From: Paguma larvata
Lineage: Eukaryota; Chordata; Mammalia; Carnivora; Viverridae
DNA length: 64,000 nt
Reading direction: 5' to 3'
Assembly (NCBI GenBank): GCA_030068075.1
Contig: CM057834.1
Coordinates: 97,481,119-97,545,118, forward strand
The notes under the pieces were generated by a model. It had not been told where the DNA came from and searched no databases. It saw only the letters and a program-made list of their open reading frames with translations. The stretch's first letter is position 1. Each line of letters begins with the position of its first letter. Positions 11,910 through 25,323 of this stretch are shown in pieces. The position numbers and the translations under genes were made by a program.

Positions 11910-12592
11910 TCAGTCTTACTGCTGGTGGGAATGCAAACTGGTGCAGCCACTCTGGAAAACAGTATGGAGGTTCCTCAAAATATTAAATTAGAACTCCCCT
12001 ACAACCCAGCAATTGTACCACTAGGTATTTATCCAAGGGATATAGATATGCTGTTTCGTAGGGGCACATGCACCCCAATGTTTATAGCAGCACTATGGAC
12101 AATAGCCAAAGTATGGAAAGACCCCAAACGTCCATTGACAGATGAATGGATAAAGAAGATGTGGTGTATATGCAGAACGGAGTATTACTCAGCAATCAAA
12201 AAGAATGAAATCCTGCCATTTGCAACAAGATGGATGGAACCAGAGTGCATTATGCTAAGCAAAATTAGTCAGAGAAAGACAAATATCATATGACTTCACT
12301 CATATGAGGAATTTAAGAGACAGCACAGATGAACAGATGAAGGAAAGGGAAGCACAAATAAAATAAAAACAGGGAGGGGAACATAACATAAGAGACTCTT
12401 ACATATAGAGAACAAACTGCGGGTTGCTGGAGGGGTTGGGGGTGGGGGGATGGGCCAAATGGGCAAGGGGCATTAAGGAAGATACTTGTTGGGATGGGCA
12501 CTGGGTGTTATACCTCGGGGATGAATCACTGGGATCTGCTCCTGAAATCATTATTACACTCTATGCTAACTTGGATGTTAATTTAAAAAAAT
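11910..12592 (+). mobile_element. 5'-truncated L1 3' end
   Basis: A second L1 piece starting at GCTGGTGGGAATGCAAACTG, with ORF2 end blocks VPLGIYPRDIDMLF and EWIKKMWCICRTEYYSAIKK, then a 3' UTR to about 12592. It overlaps in content with the L1 copy just upstream, so it is a separate insertion. Confidence 0.85.
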
Positions 12593-12599
12593 TAAGATT

Positions 12600-13480
12600 T
12601 TATGTCCTCAACTTTTTATTATTCTACTCAGTTCACTCTTTTCTTCTTCCTTCTTGGATTCTAATTGCATTATGATTATCCCACTGATCGCACGTGTCAT
12701 ATTCCTTTGGTGTTTCTTAATATTTTATTTCCTTTTTGTATTCAATCTCAATAATTTCTCTTAACTCATCTTCAAGTTTGCAGGTCCTTTCTTCAATGTC
12801 TCGTATGCTTGTACATCCATCCATTTAAGTTGTTCTTTTTTTAAAATTTCAGTTATTTTATTTTCTAGTTCCAGATTTAATTCTATCTTACAGTTTATAT
12901 TTCTCTCTTGAGATTCTGAAACCATTATGTTAATTTTTATATAAATCATCTTTAACACATTTACAATTGGTATTTCAAAGTCCTTAAATGAGAATTCCAA
13001 CAAATGAATCATCAGTGATTCTGTTTCTACTAACTGTTTAACCTTTGATTACGAGTGATATTTTCCTGATTCTTCATATGTCATGTGAACGTGTATTATA
13101 TTCCAGACGAGTATGTCTACTCTGGTTTTGTTCGCTTTCTGAAGAGTACAAGTCCATTGATTCCGTCTGCTGGTTAGAGTGATCACATCGATGCCTGCCA
13201 AATTTGAGTTGAAATGAGAATGAGCCTCCACTTTAAATAGACTGAGCTCACTTCTGATTCATGCAACCCATGACGGCCTTCTGTACAACCACTAGCAGCT
13301 TTTTTATCTCACCAGCATTGGAGCTAGGATAGTATAAGTCTCCAGTTGAAAATGGTTTTGGCTTCACTTGTAGGGTCTAACGAGACTGAAGAATTTCTAT
13401 CTGTTTACTTGACCCTTCTACACTGCTGCTTTCTTGGGAAAAATTTGTGATCGGAGGGAGAGGAGTTATCGAAGCAAGCA
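12600..13480. other. AT-rich sequence, possibly very old L1
   Basis: The minus strand here has phrases that vaguely recall the 5' part of old L1 elements (for example around 13050-13120), but the match is too weak to be sure. No gene is recognised. Confidence 0.25.
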
Positions 13481-15480
13481 ATTTGGTTTTCCCCTTGAGG
13501 TCTTACAGATGACAATATATTTTAAAAGCCCACATTGTCAAATGATCATCTAATTTCTCTTCCACTCTGCAAGGTCCACTTCCTGTGGCAGGCCAACACC
13601 TCCAATTGTTTCTATCCAAGCCAAGTAACCTGCTCCAGGGATAGAAGGCCCCCCAGCTCTCTGCTCACCTACGAAGGATTCTTTTCTCCAGAGGATTCAG
13701 TTCCTCAGTTCTCCTTGGCACCCACATCCTTCGCTAGACACAGAGAAGTGTTTTTACTCTGTCCAATCCCTTTGGTCAGTGCGGAAGCTAAAGACTTTTG
13801 CGTCTTTCTCCAACCTAACCAGAAGCAAAAAAAATCCCCCATTTCAACCCAATTTTTTCGTTTTCAAACTCCCTTCAGCCTGTCTTTAATAACAATACAA
13901 TTTTCAGCTATTGGCCCACTTCTCAAACATTTGCACTGCTTTCCCCTTGATGGTTCCAGAATTATAAGGGTCTTTGGAGTTGTGTTTTTTTTTCTTTTTA
14001 CCCTACGTGTTTCCTCTGAGAGATTTTACCCCATGCATTTGTGTCTTATGGTGTGCTGACATTGATTCTAATATACTTTCGCTTAAATCTTTTCTCCTGG
14101 TCCTTTACTCACTGAAACTCATCCTGGGTTCTTGCACAGACCTCAGTTTGCTATAATATTTGTGTCTCTCTCAGAACTTCTTTTTTAGACCTTTGACTAC
14201 AGTGATCCATTGCACAGAATACTTGAAGGTGAAAATACACAACATTTTCACTTCTCATTTGGATTACAAACTTCCGTCCCCCTAGATGTTATGCTGTCAA
14301 ACTAGGAAGCATGTCCTGGCTCTCGTCCTGTGAAACCGAATCCTAGATAGATACCACCTACTTGGCTAGTACTCCTAACAAGTAAACCTTGATTACCACA
14401 ACCTCCCTCTCTCCGCAAAAAGGAAAGTAGTATCTACAGGATTCTGAAATAGTGCTTCTAAATACTGGGGCACAGTGGGCTAATGTCTTTCGGATGGTCA
14501 GTATTTTATTGAAGGAGTTCTTTCTTTATAACCTCCTCTCCTCAGGTGGTATTTCGATTATTTTATTCTTTTATAACTGGAGATTCTGATAGTTGAGTTC
14601 TAGGCATGCCAAGAAAAGACAGGGAGACATCAAGGCTGAAGAATGATCCCAGAAGATTCGAATTTCTTATTGAAGGTCTGTTTAGGATGTTTTCCTTAAA
14701 ACTCATGAATTCAGTGCCTTCATGTCATCTTTACCGACTTTATTAAGGACAGAGAAGAAGACAATGAACATGCTAATACTGAAAGAGAAAGGAGGAAGTG
14801 CGAGAGGAGAGGAGAGGGAGCAGAGGTCCTGGGTAGTTCTGAGCCCCCAGGACTCTCAAGGGAGTAGACCTCAGATGCGTTCCACAACTGATGGCAAGTC
14901 AGTGAATAACGGGGGACCAACCCCAGAGACAATGAGAAATAATCAGAGGCTAACAGGAACGTAAAGGAAAACGGAGACAGAGACAGTTACTTTCATATAG
15001 GAAAGCGATCCCAGAAAGCACTAGTTGGGACGTGGGAATGTGAGACCAGGAAGGGACAAGCGCCAACCCAGGATGGATCAATGAGCATGTTCCCACTGTG
15101 TGGGAACCTCAGAAATGTGCGTAGAATACATCTCAGATTTACCATACTTGGTGAGCAGTAGACAATTTAATAAGCAAGGACACTGAGGTATCTAACCACT
15201 CACTTCTTGCTGTCATTGATAAGCTCTGCTCCAGGGAACACCAGCCCTCTGACCCCTTCCACGCACTAGCTAAGCCATTCTTGCAGCCAGATAACCCCTC
15301 AGACAGAGTTACAAGTGAGTGCACTAAGACATCATATGCATTCATGGAAATACTGAAGGGCAAGGAGTTATCGAAGAAGAACCGAAAGCACCTTCACAAA
15401 AGGTACGTGTTGGGTTTCAAAGATTTAGTTAAAGCTACTCAACAAGGCTTGGAGTAGGATGAGGCTGATGAGGAGGCACT
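13480..15480. other. Unique non-coding sequence
   Basis: No recognisable repeat or exon. The 174-residue frame at 13535-14059 has no family features, is rich in Phe and Ser from TC-rich sequence, and has no splice context. Confidence 0.45.
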
Positions 15481-15485
15481 GGCAC

Positions 15486-15950
15486 CTTTTTTTTTTTTTA
15501 AGTTTTTGACTAAGTTCCGATTAGTTAACTTACTAACATAGTAGTTTCAGGAGTAGAATTTAGTGATTCATCAATTACATACAACATCCATTGCCCATCA
15601 CAAGTACCCTTCCTAAATGCCCATCACTCATCTAGACCATCCACCACCCACCTCCCTCTATGAACCCTCAGTCTGTTCTCTGCAGTCATTTATGGTTTGT
15701 CTCTCTCTTTTCCCCCCATGTTCATCTGTTTTGTTTCTTAAATTCCACACGAGTGAAATCTTATGGTATTTTGTCTTTCTCTGATTGACTTATTTTGCTT
15801 AGCATACTACTCTCTAGCTCCATCCTTGCTGCTGCAAATAACAAGATTTCATTTTTTGATGAGTGAGTAATATTTCACTGTATACACATACCACGTCTTC
15901 TTTATCCATTCTTCAGTTGATAGACATTTTGGGAGCCACAGACACCTTAC
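15486..15950 (-). mobile_element. L1 3' end, reverse orientation
   Basis: A T-run at 15489-15500 is the reversed poly(A) tail. It is followed by the reversed carnivore L1 3' UTR and the last ORF2 codons (CCACGTCTTCTTTATCCATT at about 15890). It is truncated near 15950. Confidence 0.85.
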
Positions 15951-15952
15951 TA

Positions 15953-16174
15953 TTTTTTTAAAATTTTTATTTATTTATTTTGAGAGAGAGAGAGAGAGAG
16001 AGTGCAAACACAGAGGGGAGTGGAAGATAGAGAGGAGAAGGGAGAATCACAAGCAGGCTCCGCTCTGCCAGTGCGGAGCCAGACCTGGGGCTCAAACTCA
16101 TGAACTGTGAGATCGTGACCTGAGCCGAAATCAAGAAATGCACACTTCCCCGGGTGAGCCAGCCAGGTGCCCCT
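15953..16174 (-). mobile_element. Can-SINE, reverse orientation
   Basis: A T-rich reversed tail, (GA)n from about 15982, GAGATCGTGACCTGAGCCGA, and an end of GAGCCAGCCAGGTGCCCC. It directly follows the truncated L1. Confidence 0.88.
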
Positions 16175-19100
16175 AGGCACCTTGCACTTCAGGAAGCACT
16201 CACTTTCAGGGTGGTTCACTTGCACAATAGGCCCTTGAGTGACTGTAGGAGTGGGCATCTCCTTGACTTCTGTGCCCTGGACACCGCAGATACCTCACAC
16301 TAGTCCTGGCCCTGCTGATCTCGTGGGAGAACAAGAGGCTTTTCTGCTTCTGCAATGCAGAACGGAAACAGTCGGAGTGTCAGTCATCCAAGAGACCCTG
16401 TCTCCCAAAAAGGATGGACAATAGTGCAAATTGAGTTTCTTCCCTACCTGAAAAAAATGGGCTGGCAAGAAAGAGATGAAAAAGCAGCTCCCGGCCAAGA
16501 GACGAGTGCTCAGGCTGGCCTCCCCATGGGGATAGTCCCTTGAGAAAGTTTCTGTGAGTTGGGTCAGGTCACACAGCTGGGTAGTGACCTTACTGGGTCT
16601 AGAGCCAGTCTTTTGTAGCCTGTTCAATGTAACGATCGGCTCTTTTGCTGGTCTTACTCTAGCGACCCTCTTGAGAGAAGAGAGAATCACTAGAATTGGT
16701 AATACTAACACGGATAACTGGACCAAGCCTCAGATTAAGGCGACTTTAAGACTTATGTAAAAGTATGCATCCTCAGCATACCAGCTAGCCCTTGGGCATT
16801 CAATAGCTGGGAAGCCTTCCTTTTATAGAGGATAATGAGAGTCTGTGTCCAGACTCTTCTGACAGACTGGACCCCGGAGCAGCACCAGCCACATGAATGT
16901 GCGATCAGGGGACAGCTGCTGAGAACGGCTCTTATTACATTCTTTGTTCTGGGGTAGAAGACTCTCTGGAGCTGTTTTACAGGGGGAAAAATCCCTAGAG
17001 AGTAAAAAGTAACTGAAGATTAGATCAGTAACCAATTCTAGAAGGAGAGTCAGGCCTCAGCCTGACTAGAACACTCTTCCTTTCCTTGGCTACTGCAAAA
17101 TATTTGGTATTGGGGGCCCTGCGGGATTCACGCACCAATACGGTCACAGCAGGAAGAAGGTTTGGTAGGAGAAAAACACTGTAAACTCATAAGTCATGGA
17201 AAACATTTCTGTCACTTTAAATTGTCACTACTGGGCCCTCCCTCCCGGGGCTCTGAGCTCTCAAAGCCTCTAGACTTCCTCCCTGCCCTGGGAGGAGCGG
17301 CCTTCTGCACTCACAACCGAAGGGAGGTCAGGGGCCTCTTGAGCCAAAGTCAGAGCCTGTCACCACTTCTGCGGGAAAGGTGAGCACACAGGGAAGGGGA
17401 CTGTCTGGGAGAGGGAGCTGTAACCAACCAGAAGGAACATGAACCTGAGAGTGCTTACCGTCTGAGCGTCTGCTCTCCACCAGCCACCATGTGGGTGAGT
17501 AAGAGGCAGAGCAATCAAGACCATGCCTCCAGGCTTTTCAAGCTGTTCGGAGGTTCAAATAGAGCAAGTAGGTTCAGAGGAAGTTTTACGAGCGTCTTCT
17601 CCAGCCCAGGGGACACACGTCCTTGTTTAGGGGCAAAACCTGTCACCTTCTACACTCTCTTCATAAAGGGAGACCTACCCTCTTACTAGAGGAGTGGGTG
17701 CTGGAAGCATTCCCAGGAACGAAATACATTTTAAAAGGTATTAAAGAGTGTCCAAATTGCATATTCAGCCAAGGCAAAAGATCTATTTGTGACCCATACG
17801 CAGTCTAACCTCAGAGCAAGTTACAACGCGGCAAATGTAGGTATACAGGAACACATTCGCCCCACCATTCTTGTCCTCACTGCCCACACTGTGGGCCCCT
17901 CGGGAGACCTCTGAGATTAGGACCTTGGTCTCCAGACCCTCTCCTTGCATGACCCCACCTAAGGAGTCATCTGTTTCTTAATTCAAGCTTCCCCCTCCCG
18001 GTCGCAGGACACCTCAATTTTCTCGTCAGTACAATGCCGGAGTTTGAATAGATAACTGGTTTCCAAACTGACTGACGAACTGATGGGATCAGACACATCA
18101 GATCTAGAATTAGAATCTCCGAGGATCGTCCCCGAATGTAGATTTTTAAAGACTACTCACGTAATTCTGATACACACCAAGTTTGGGAGACACTGAACTA
18201 GAACTCTGAAGACTCAGGCTATTAAGAATATAGCTTCGACATGTGTTGCACACTTCAAATGTTAAGAGCATTTATGACCCAGATTTCAGCTGGGGCTTAC
18301 CTCCTTCTAAAAAATCATACAAAATCATTTTAACCCCTTTCCAAGTACTTCGGAAAATTCCAATGACCTACTCAAAAGTTCAGTGGATATCCTAGAGTAC
18401 ACTTTCTCATTTCCATCGTCAACAAGGACTTCTTGCTTGAGCTGAATTCTTGTTCTTTGCACTGAATCTTCCGGCTGTTTCTTCGGTTCTGCCGTGCCGT
18501 CAGTTACGGGAGTTTGCTCACGTTGACACACACGATTGCTACTCACCTGAGGCCTGTGGGATGAACTGTACCAAGGGTTTTGGGGAGCTGGCGGAGGGGT
18601 TCCCGCAGAGGGCAAGCCCGTCATCTAACTGGCCAGAGACAGGTTATCAATCAACCTCTCCCTTTGCTTGTCCTTGTGTGGCACCCCTGGGACACAGCAC
18701 GGTCACCTGCAGTAACCAGGGGTCTCTGTGAAGAGGTAGCATTTGAAATGGATGGTGCAGGGCAGACAGGACTCAGACAGAAACCTGGGAGAGAATCATG
18801 GTAACAGAGGTGAGCGCGCAGGTGGGCTGGGAAAGGCCCTGAAATCTGTCCTCTGCGGAGCAGCCGACCGCGATGGGGAGTGAGTGGGACACGGGGCTGG
18901 GGGAGAAGAGGGAGCCGAGCTGTCCCCTGGCGTCCAGGTCCTCGTGAGATCAGGCGGACTCCATCACTGTCTAGCTGCAGTAAATCATGCAGGACGTGAG
19001 TGTCATCGCTTACTCTGAGAGGCCTCAGATTCGGGGCAGGAAAGAGCAGGAGCCGGAGGGCAGGGTCCCCTCTCTCCGGCGCACAGGTCATCCTTAGACA

Positions 19101-19690
19101 GATGACACGAGCCAAACGATTTGGTTTTCTGCGAGCAGATCGCAGGCTCTTCGGATCAGCACGGGAGACAGCTTCTCTTCCAGTTTCCCAAACCAAATGC
19201 CAAATCTCTCCTTGTGTGGTTTTGTTCTGTTTCTCCAGGCCACCACCCTAAGGTGGTTCCCTAAGTCACTGAGCACATTTTCTGACGCTCCGGGTTTTCC
19301 ACAGTCTCCCCCGGCTGCAGATCTCTTGGGAACACTTTGTGCCCACAGCTTAGGCCACTGACAGAAGCTCCCTGGGAAGATAAGCAGCTAAGGCGCTGTC
19401 ACTGACGCCGAGGAGGGCTGTGACTCCCCTCTGTCTTTTGCATTCGGGGCCCCTGAAAAGACCAAGCGGGCTCACCAAATGTTCTCACGGTATCGTCCCA
19501 CCGCCATTCAGGTCTCTCCGGCCTTCTTCCCTAAAATCTGATGTTCAGGGAAGGGCAGGAACCGTGACTTTTTCACGGGGCTGTCACTAGCTCTTTGGAC
19601 CTGGCCTGAGCCGCCTCGGGTAGTCACACCTATTCGGTCAAGAATGAATGATGGAAGGAAGGCAGGCACCAACAGGCTGTGTTTGGAACT
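16175..19690. other. Mostly unique sequence upstream of GIMAP1
   Basis: No SINE or L1 is seen for 3.5 kb, unusual for this window, so the stretch may include promoter or enhancer DNA of GIMAP1. Good splice donors lie at 17379/17380 (GGGAAAG|GTGAGC) and around 17493 (ACCATGTGG|GTGAGT). Either could end a non-coding first exon; neither is proven. Confidence 0.35.
17330..17379 (+). other. GIMAP1: Candidate 5' non-coding exon end, GIMAP1
   Basis: The donor GGGAAAG|GTGAGCAC at 17379 lies about 2.3 kb before the acceptor CTTTCAG at 19697 of the GIMAP1 start-codon exon. The left edge is a placeholder. This rests on splice-site quality and the family's usual non-coding first exon only. Confidence 0.2.
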
Positions 19691-19703
19691 CTTTCAGGCA
19701 GGC

Positions 19704-21570
<1,867 letters not shown>

Positions 21571-21811
21571 GGGGGACTGAAAACCACTCTCCAAGGAAAC
21601 CTGGAGTCTCAGACTCAAGAGTCTTCACGCACGAAGCCTTGAACACTGTATCGACTTTGCAAAGGCCCAAGTTCACTATGAAGCGTTTGGTGTCACTTTT
21701 GACTATTTCTACAGTTTTCAAATAAGTGTGTCAAACTTTTAAACGGCCTTAATTCACTCAATTTCGTTTTTCAGCGTTTGGTGTCACTTTTGACTCTTTC
21801 TACAGTTTTCA

Positions 21812-21817
21812 AATAAA
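21812..21817 (+). terminator. GIMAP1: Poly(A) signal AATAAA, GIMAP1 (proximal)
   Basis: A canonical hexamer in the second repeat copy, followed by T/GT-rich sequence (TGTGTCAAACTTG). Confidence 0.55.
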
Positions 21818-21910
21818 TGTGTCAAACTTGTAAACGTCCTTAATTCGTGCAAAGGCTCGATTGCGTTTTTCAGCGTTTGGTGTCACTTTTGACTCTTTCT
21901 ACAGTTTTCA

Positions 21911-21916
21911 AATAAA
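21911..21916 (+). terminator. GIMAP1: Poly(A) signal AATAAA, GIMAP1 (distal)
   Basis: A canonical hexamer in the third repeat copy. It would give a 3' UTR of about 360 nt. Confidence 0.55.
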
Positions 21917-22077
21917 GGTCTAACTTTCAAACGTCTTCATTCGTTTCAGTAGTTTGGAAGCATTTTTCGTTATTAAAAAAAAAATAGTGAAATGACTGCA
22001 GTGTTTAGTAGAAAGTGGATGTCTGGAAAAGGGAAACAAACATTTTTATTTTGTGCATTCATCAAAATGTAGACCCT

Positions 22078-22442
22078 GTCTTAGTCCGCTTGAGTTGCTA
22101 TTAAAAAAAATAATAAAGAAAGAAAGATCACGGACCAGGCCGCTTTATAAACAGCAGAAGAATTTCCCCCATGATTCCAGAAGTGGGAAGTCCGAGAGAG
22201 AGACGTCATTTCAGTTAGGATCTGGTGACAGACCTCTCTGGGTTGCAGACTGCGGGCTTCTGGCGGTGTCCTCACATGGTGGGAGGGACGAGCCAGTCTG
22301 GGGGCTGCTTTTATCGGGGCACAATTCTCAGTCCTATAGGATCTACCCTCACCTCCCAAAGGCCCCGCCTGCTAACACCATCCTCTCCGCAGGAAGTTTT
22401 CAATATATGAAACCTGCTGGGGGCGCGCAAACCTTCAGACCA
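22078..22442 (-). mobile_element. MaLR-type (MLT1-like) LTR, reverse
   Basis: The phrases TTAGTCCGCTTGAGTTGCTA, GTGTCCTCACATGGTGGGAG and CACCTCCCAAAGGCCCCGCC match, reversed, the old mammalian MaLR LTR pattern. A rough poly(A)-signal zone lies at the left. It is a solo LTR relic, family level only. Confidence 0.65.
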
Positions 22443-23755
22443 AAGCAGAGACGGTCCCTCCTTCCTGCTGTCCTAGTTCTTATATCTGGCTAGATCTGGC
22501 CCTTCGTGCCCCTTGGAAGTTTTGTTATCGCCGGTGAAATATGTCAGGGTCCTACATACTAATGTTCACTTCTAAATCGGTTTATTTACTGCCAAAGAGA
22601 AATGTAGCTAGACTGAAAATAACACAGTGGCCAAGTTCCTGGCTCTTTTCACGGTTCATGTCTTTTCAACGTGAAGTCGAAATTTGGGTAATGTCTTCCT
22701 GGTGCTTCTCACATGGAATTTTATGCCAAAAAAACAAACAAAATCAAACAAACACACCAAAAGCACAGAGGTCCTTTCACACAATGGAGGAGAGAGGGAG
22801 CCACGGGTGTGCTGGCGGAAAGCCTCAGACCCCCGAAATTCGGCTGCGACGGCGGTACCGTGGAGTTTGATGAGGGTGGGCCAGGCCGTGAAAGCGCTCG
22901 AATGCTGCATCATTAGAAAATCAGGTACCATCCTTAGGCTGTGTGACCACCCGATAGGGTTTCCTTATTGCTACGTCAGAATGTGACAGAACACTCTCGA
23001 GGAAGTCGGTTCTTCTCTCCAAGTCAGCCATGCTCTAGTCCAGAGGTGTGGATGCAACAGGAGAGACCTACTCGCCTGGCCCGGGTTCAGGGGTTGGAAG
23101 GAAGGTCATTGTTGGGGGGACCAGCTCCACGTGGAGAAGGTGGTTGTTGGGGGCACCCCTAGGGCCACCCCAGCTCGACGTGGATTAGAAGGGCCCGGGC
23201 ACCGGCGCTTAGGTGTCACGAGTTCCTGGGGGGCAGAAGGTTGGACTTGGGGGCTGTGATGAGCTGGGGTCAGAAGGCCTGAAGGCCCCGTGGCCCTTGC
23301 GGGGAGCTGGGCTCGGTGAAGTGCAGCTGGGCAAGAGTCCATTATTAATCTCCGTCTCCCGTGACCACAGCAGCCCGGCGGGCTCAGACGGGGGCTCTGA
23401 GCCAGGGGGGATCCCTTCGGGAATCCGGCAACTCGGGAGCCCGCAGGCAGCAGGGAGGGGGCCGGGGTCAGGGGGACGGCCGGTGTCCCCAGTTCGGCCT
23501 CCAGGGACGCATGTGCAGGAGCACACACGGCGGGGCTGACTCTAACCCCTTATTCTTGCGTGTCATGTCGTCTGGTGCATACCTGTCCACATATGCCCTC
23601 CAATGGTTGTCCTTACCTGTTGTTTGTTTCTGTCTTGTTTGCATATAGAAACGGGACAGTAAAATATAAGTGTTGTGGTTTTTAAATTCTCATACGGAAA
23701 TGTGTGCTTGAATCAAAGGAAGGCTTCGACATCCACTGATATAAAGCCCTACTGG
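22443..23755. other. Unique sequence, GC-rich 23.0-23.55 kb
   Basis: No repeat or GIMAP exon recognised. The GC-rich part gives several overlapping open frames on both strands (up to 140 codons), with no domain or splice logic, typical of GC-rich non-coding DNA. Confidence 0.4.
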
Positions 23756-23756
23756 G

Positions 23757-23898
23757 GGGGGGAGCGCCTGAGTTAAGCAGTGCATTGGACTCTTTGGGAC
23801 ACGGCGGAGCCTGCTTGGGATTCTCTCTCTCCTTTCTGCCACTCCCCTGCTCACACATGCTCCCCCACCCTCAACAAACAAAATAAACCTTAAAAAAA
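23757..23898 (+). mobile_element. Shortened Can-SINE
   Basis: A GGAGCGCCTGAGTTAAGCAG head, then GGAGCCTGCTTGGGATTCTC, TC-rich sequence and the AAATAAACCTT tail. The middle B-box section is missing. Confidence 0.75.
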
Positions 23899-23999
23899 GT
23901 GGAGAATATTTGTTTAAAATATTTATACACACACAAATACAAATTACATACTACCAATCCAGTATCTCACTTACATAACTGGGAATCACTGAAGACACG

Positions 24000-24240
24000 T
24001 CCGGGAACAAAGCAAGCCATGTCCATCCATTACTGTTCGCCATTATGATCGAGGTTTTAGCCAATGCAGTGAGATAAGAGCAATGGATTAGGGGCATAAA
24101 ACTAAGTAAAAAGAAGTGAAAACTGTGGTGTATCCATAAGATGGAATCCTAGTCAGCAATTAAAGAGGATAAGCTATGGACACACACCGCATGGATGATT
24201 CTCAAAGTTTTTATGTTGAGTGAGTGAAACCTGTCTCCCA
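24000..24240 (+). repeat. Ancient L1 3' fragment
   Basis: GTGGTGTATCCATAAGATGG followed by CAGCAATTAAAGAGGAT is the old-L1 equivalent of the ORF2 end. It is heavily diverged. Confidence 0.5.
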
Positions 24241-24280
24241 AGGGACTTTGTTTTACCTATCTCTAAATTCTCAGTGTACT

Positions 24281-24504
24281 CTTTGTTGTTGTTGTTGCTT
24301 GTTTATTCATTTTGAGTCAGAGAGAAAGAGAGAGAGAGAGCACAAGTGGGGGAGAGGCAGAAAGAGGAGAGAGAGAATCCCAAGCAGGCTGTGAGCTGTC
24401 AGTGCAGAGCCTGACGCCGGCCTCCAACACACCCATGTTGAGATCATGGCCGGAGCCGAAATCAAAAGTCAGCCACTCAACCAACTGAGCCACTCGGGCG
24501 CCCC
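24281..24504 (-). mobile_element. Can-SINE, reverse orientation
   Basis: A reversed SINE ending GAGCCACTCGGGCGCCCC. ATTCTCAGTGTA to its left and ATTCTCCGTGTA to its right are a near-perfect target duplication. Confidence 0.88.
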
Positions 24505-24730
24505 TCGATTCTCCGTGTAGTATTACGGTATAAATTCTACCCAGAAGTAAACAATCAATGATCGTAATGAATGGAGACGTAAATATAAACTCTTAAAACT
24601 GGAAAGAAGGGAATGGGTCACACGTGTCATTCTCCTATTGTATGAACTGCCGCACGTAGTATTTATCAAGGACTTTCTAGCTGCCTTCTGCCCTGGGAGA
24701 CAGATGGGCCACACTGCTGTCGGGGTGTTT

Positions 24731-24953
24731 CTTTTTTTTTTTTTTAATTTTTATTTTATTTTTGAGAGAGAGAGAGAGAGACAGAACGTGAGTGGGGAAG
24801 GGGCAGAGAGAGAGGGAGACACAGAATCTGAAGGAGGCTCCAGGCTCCGAGCTGTCAGCGCAGAGCCCAACACGGGCCTCGAACTCACGAATTGTGAGAT
24901 CATGACCTGAGCCAAAGATGGCCACTTAATTGATTGAAGTACCCAGGCGTCCC
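24731..24953 (-). mobile_element. Can-SINE, reverse orientation
   Basis: A T-run, (GA)n, the reversed body with CTCGAACTCACGAATTGTGA, and an end near CAGGCGTCCC. Confidence 0.88.
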
Positions 24954-25323
24954 TCCCATGGTATTTCACGTGGGCCTCTCATCTCCCCAGTGCTTCTCAG
25001 GAGCAGAACCTTTGGCCTTGCCTCAACTACAGCATTAACCTGAATGCAAGGGTGACAATAGTTACATATATTTACACAGGAAGGAATCGCTGCACTTAAA
25101 GACTTTTTTTTTTTTTCCCCAGACTAAGCCTGTATTTACTGTTTCTTGGGAGGGATATGTGACTCTTTGATTAAACATTTGCTTACCGTAGGTTGTAATG
25201 CAATAGAATGTTAAATTCATAATGGAACTTCGGCTAAAACTCCAATAGTGAAAACAGTAGATGCAAAGTGTACCCGCATTCGACAGAGTGAAACCAAATC
25301 TATCTCAATCTGAGTGACTATTT

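Larger units (their letters stand above)
21683..21950 (+). repeat. Threefold tandem repeat in GIMAP1 3' UTR
   Basis: Three copies of a block of about 91-99 bases start at 21683, 21774 and 21873, each opening GCGTTTGGTGTCACTTTTGA and running into TCTACAGTTTTCAAATAA. Copies two and three have AATAAA (21812-21817, 21911-21916); copy one has AATAAG at 21721. The array begins about 110 bases after the stop codon. Confidence 0.93.

Noticed and set aside
17484..17500. GCCACCATGTGG|GTGAGT, a perfect start context directly before a donor, as a GIMAP1 start
   Set aside because: Splicing at this donor to the known acceptors gives phase 0, not the required phase 1. The exon at 19704 matches the family N-terminus far better.
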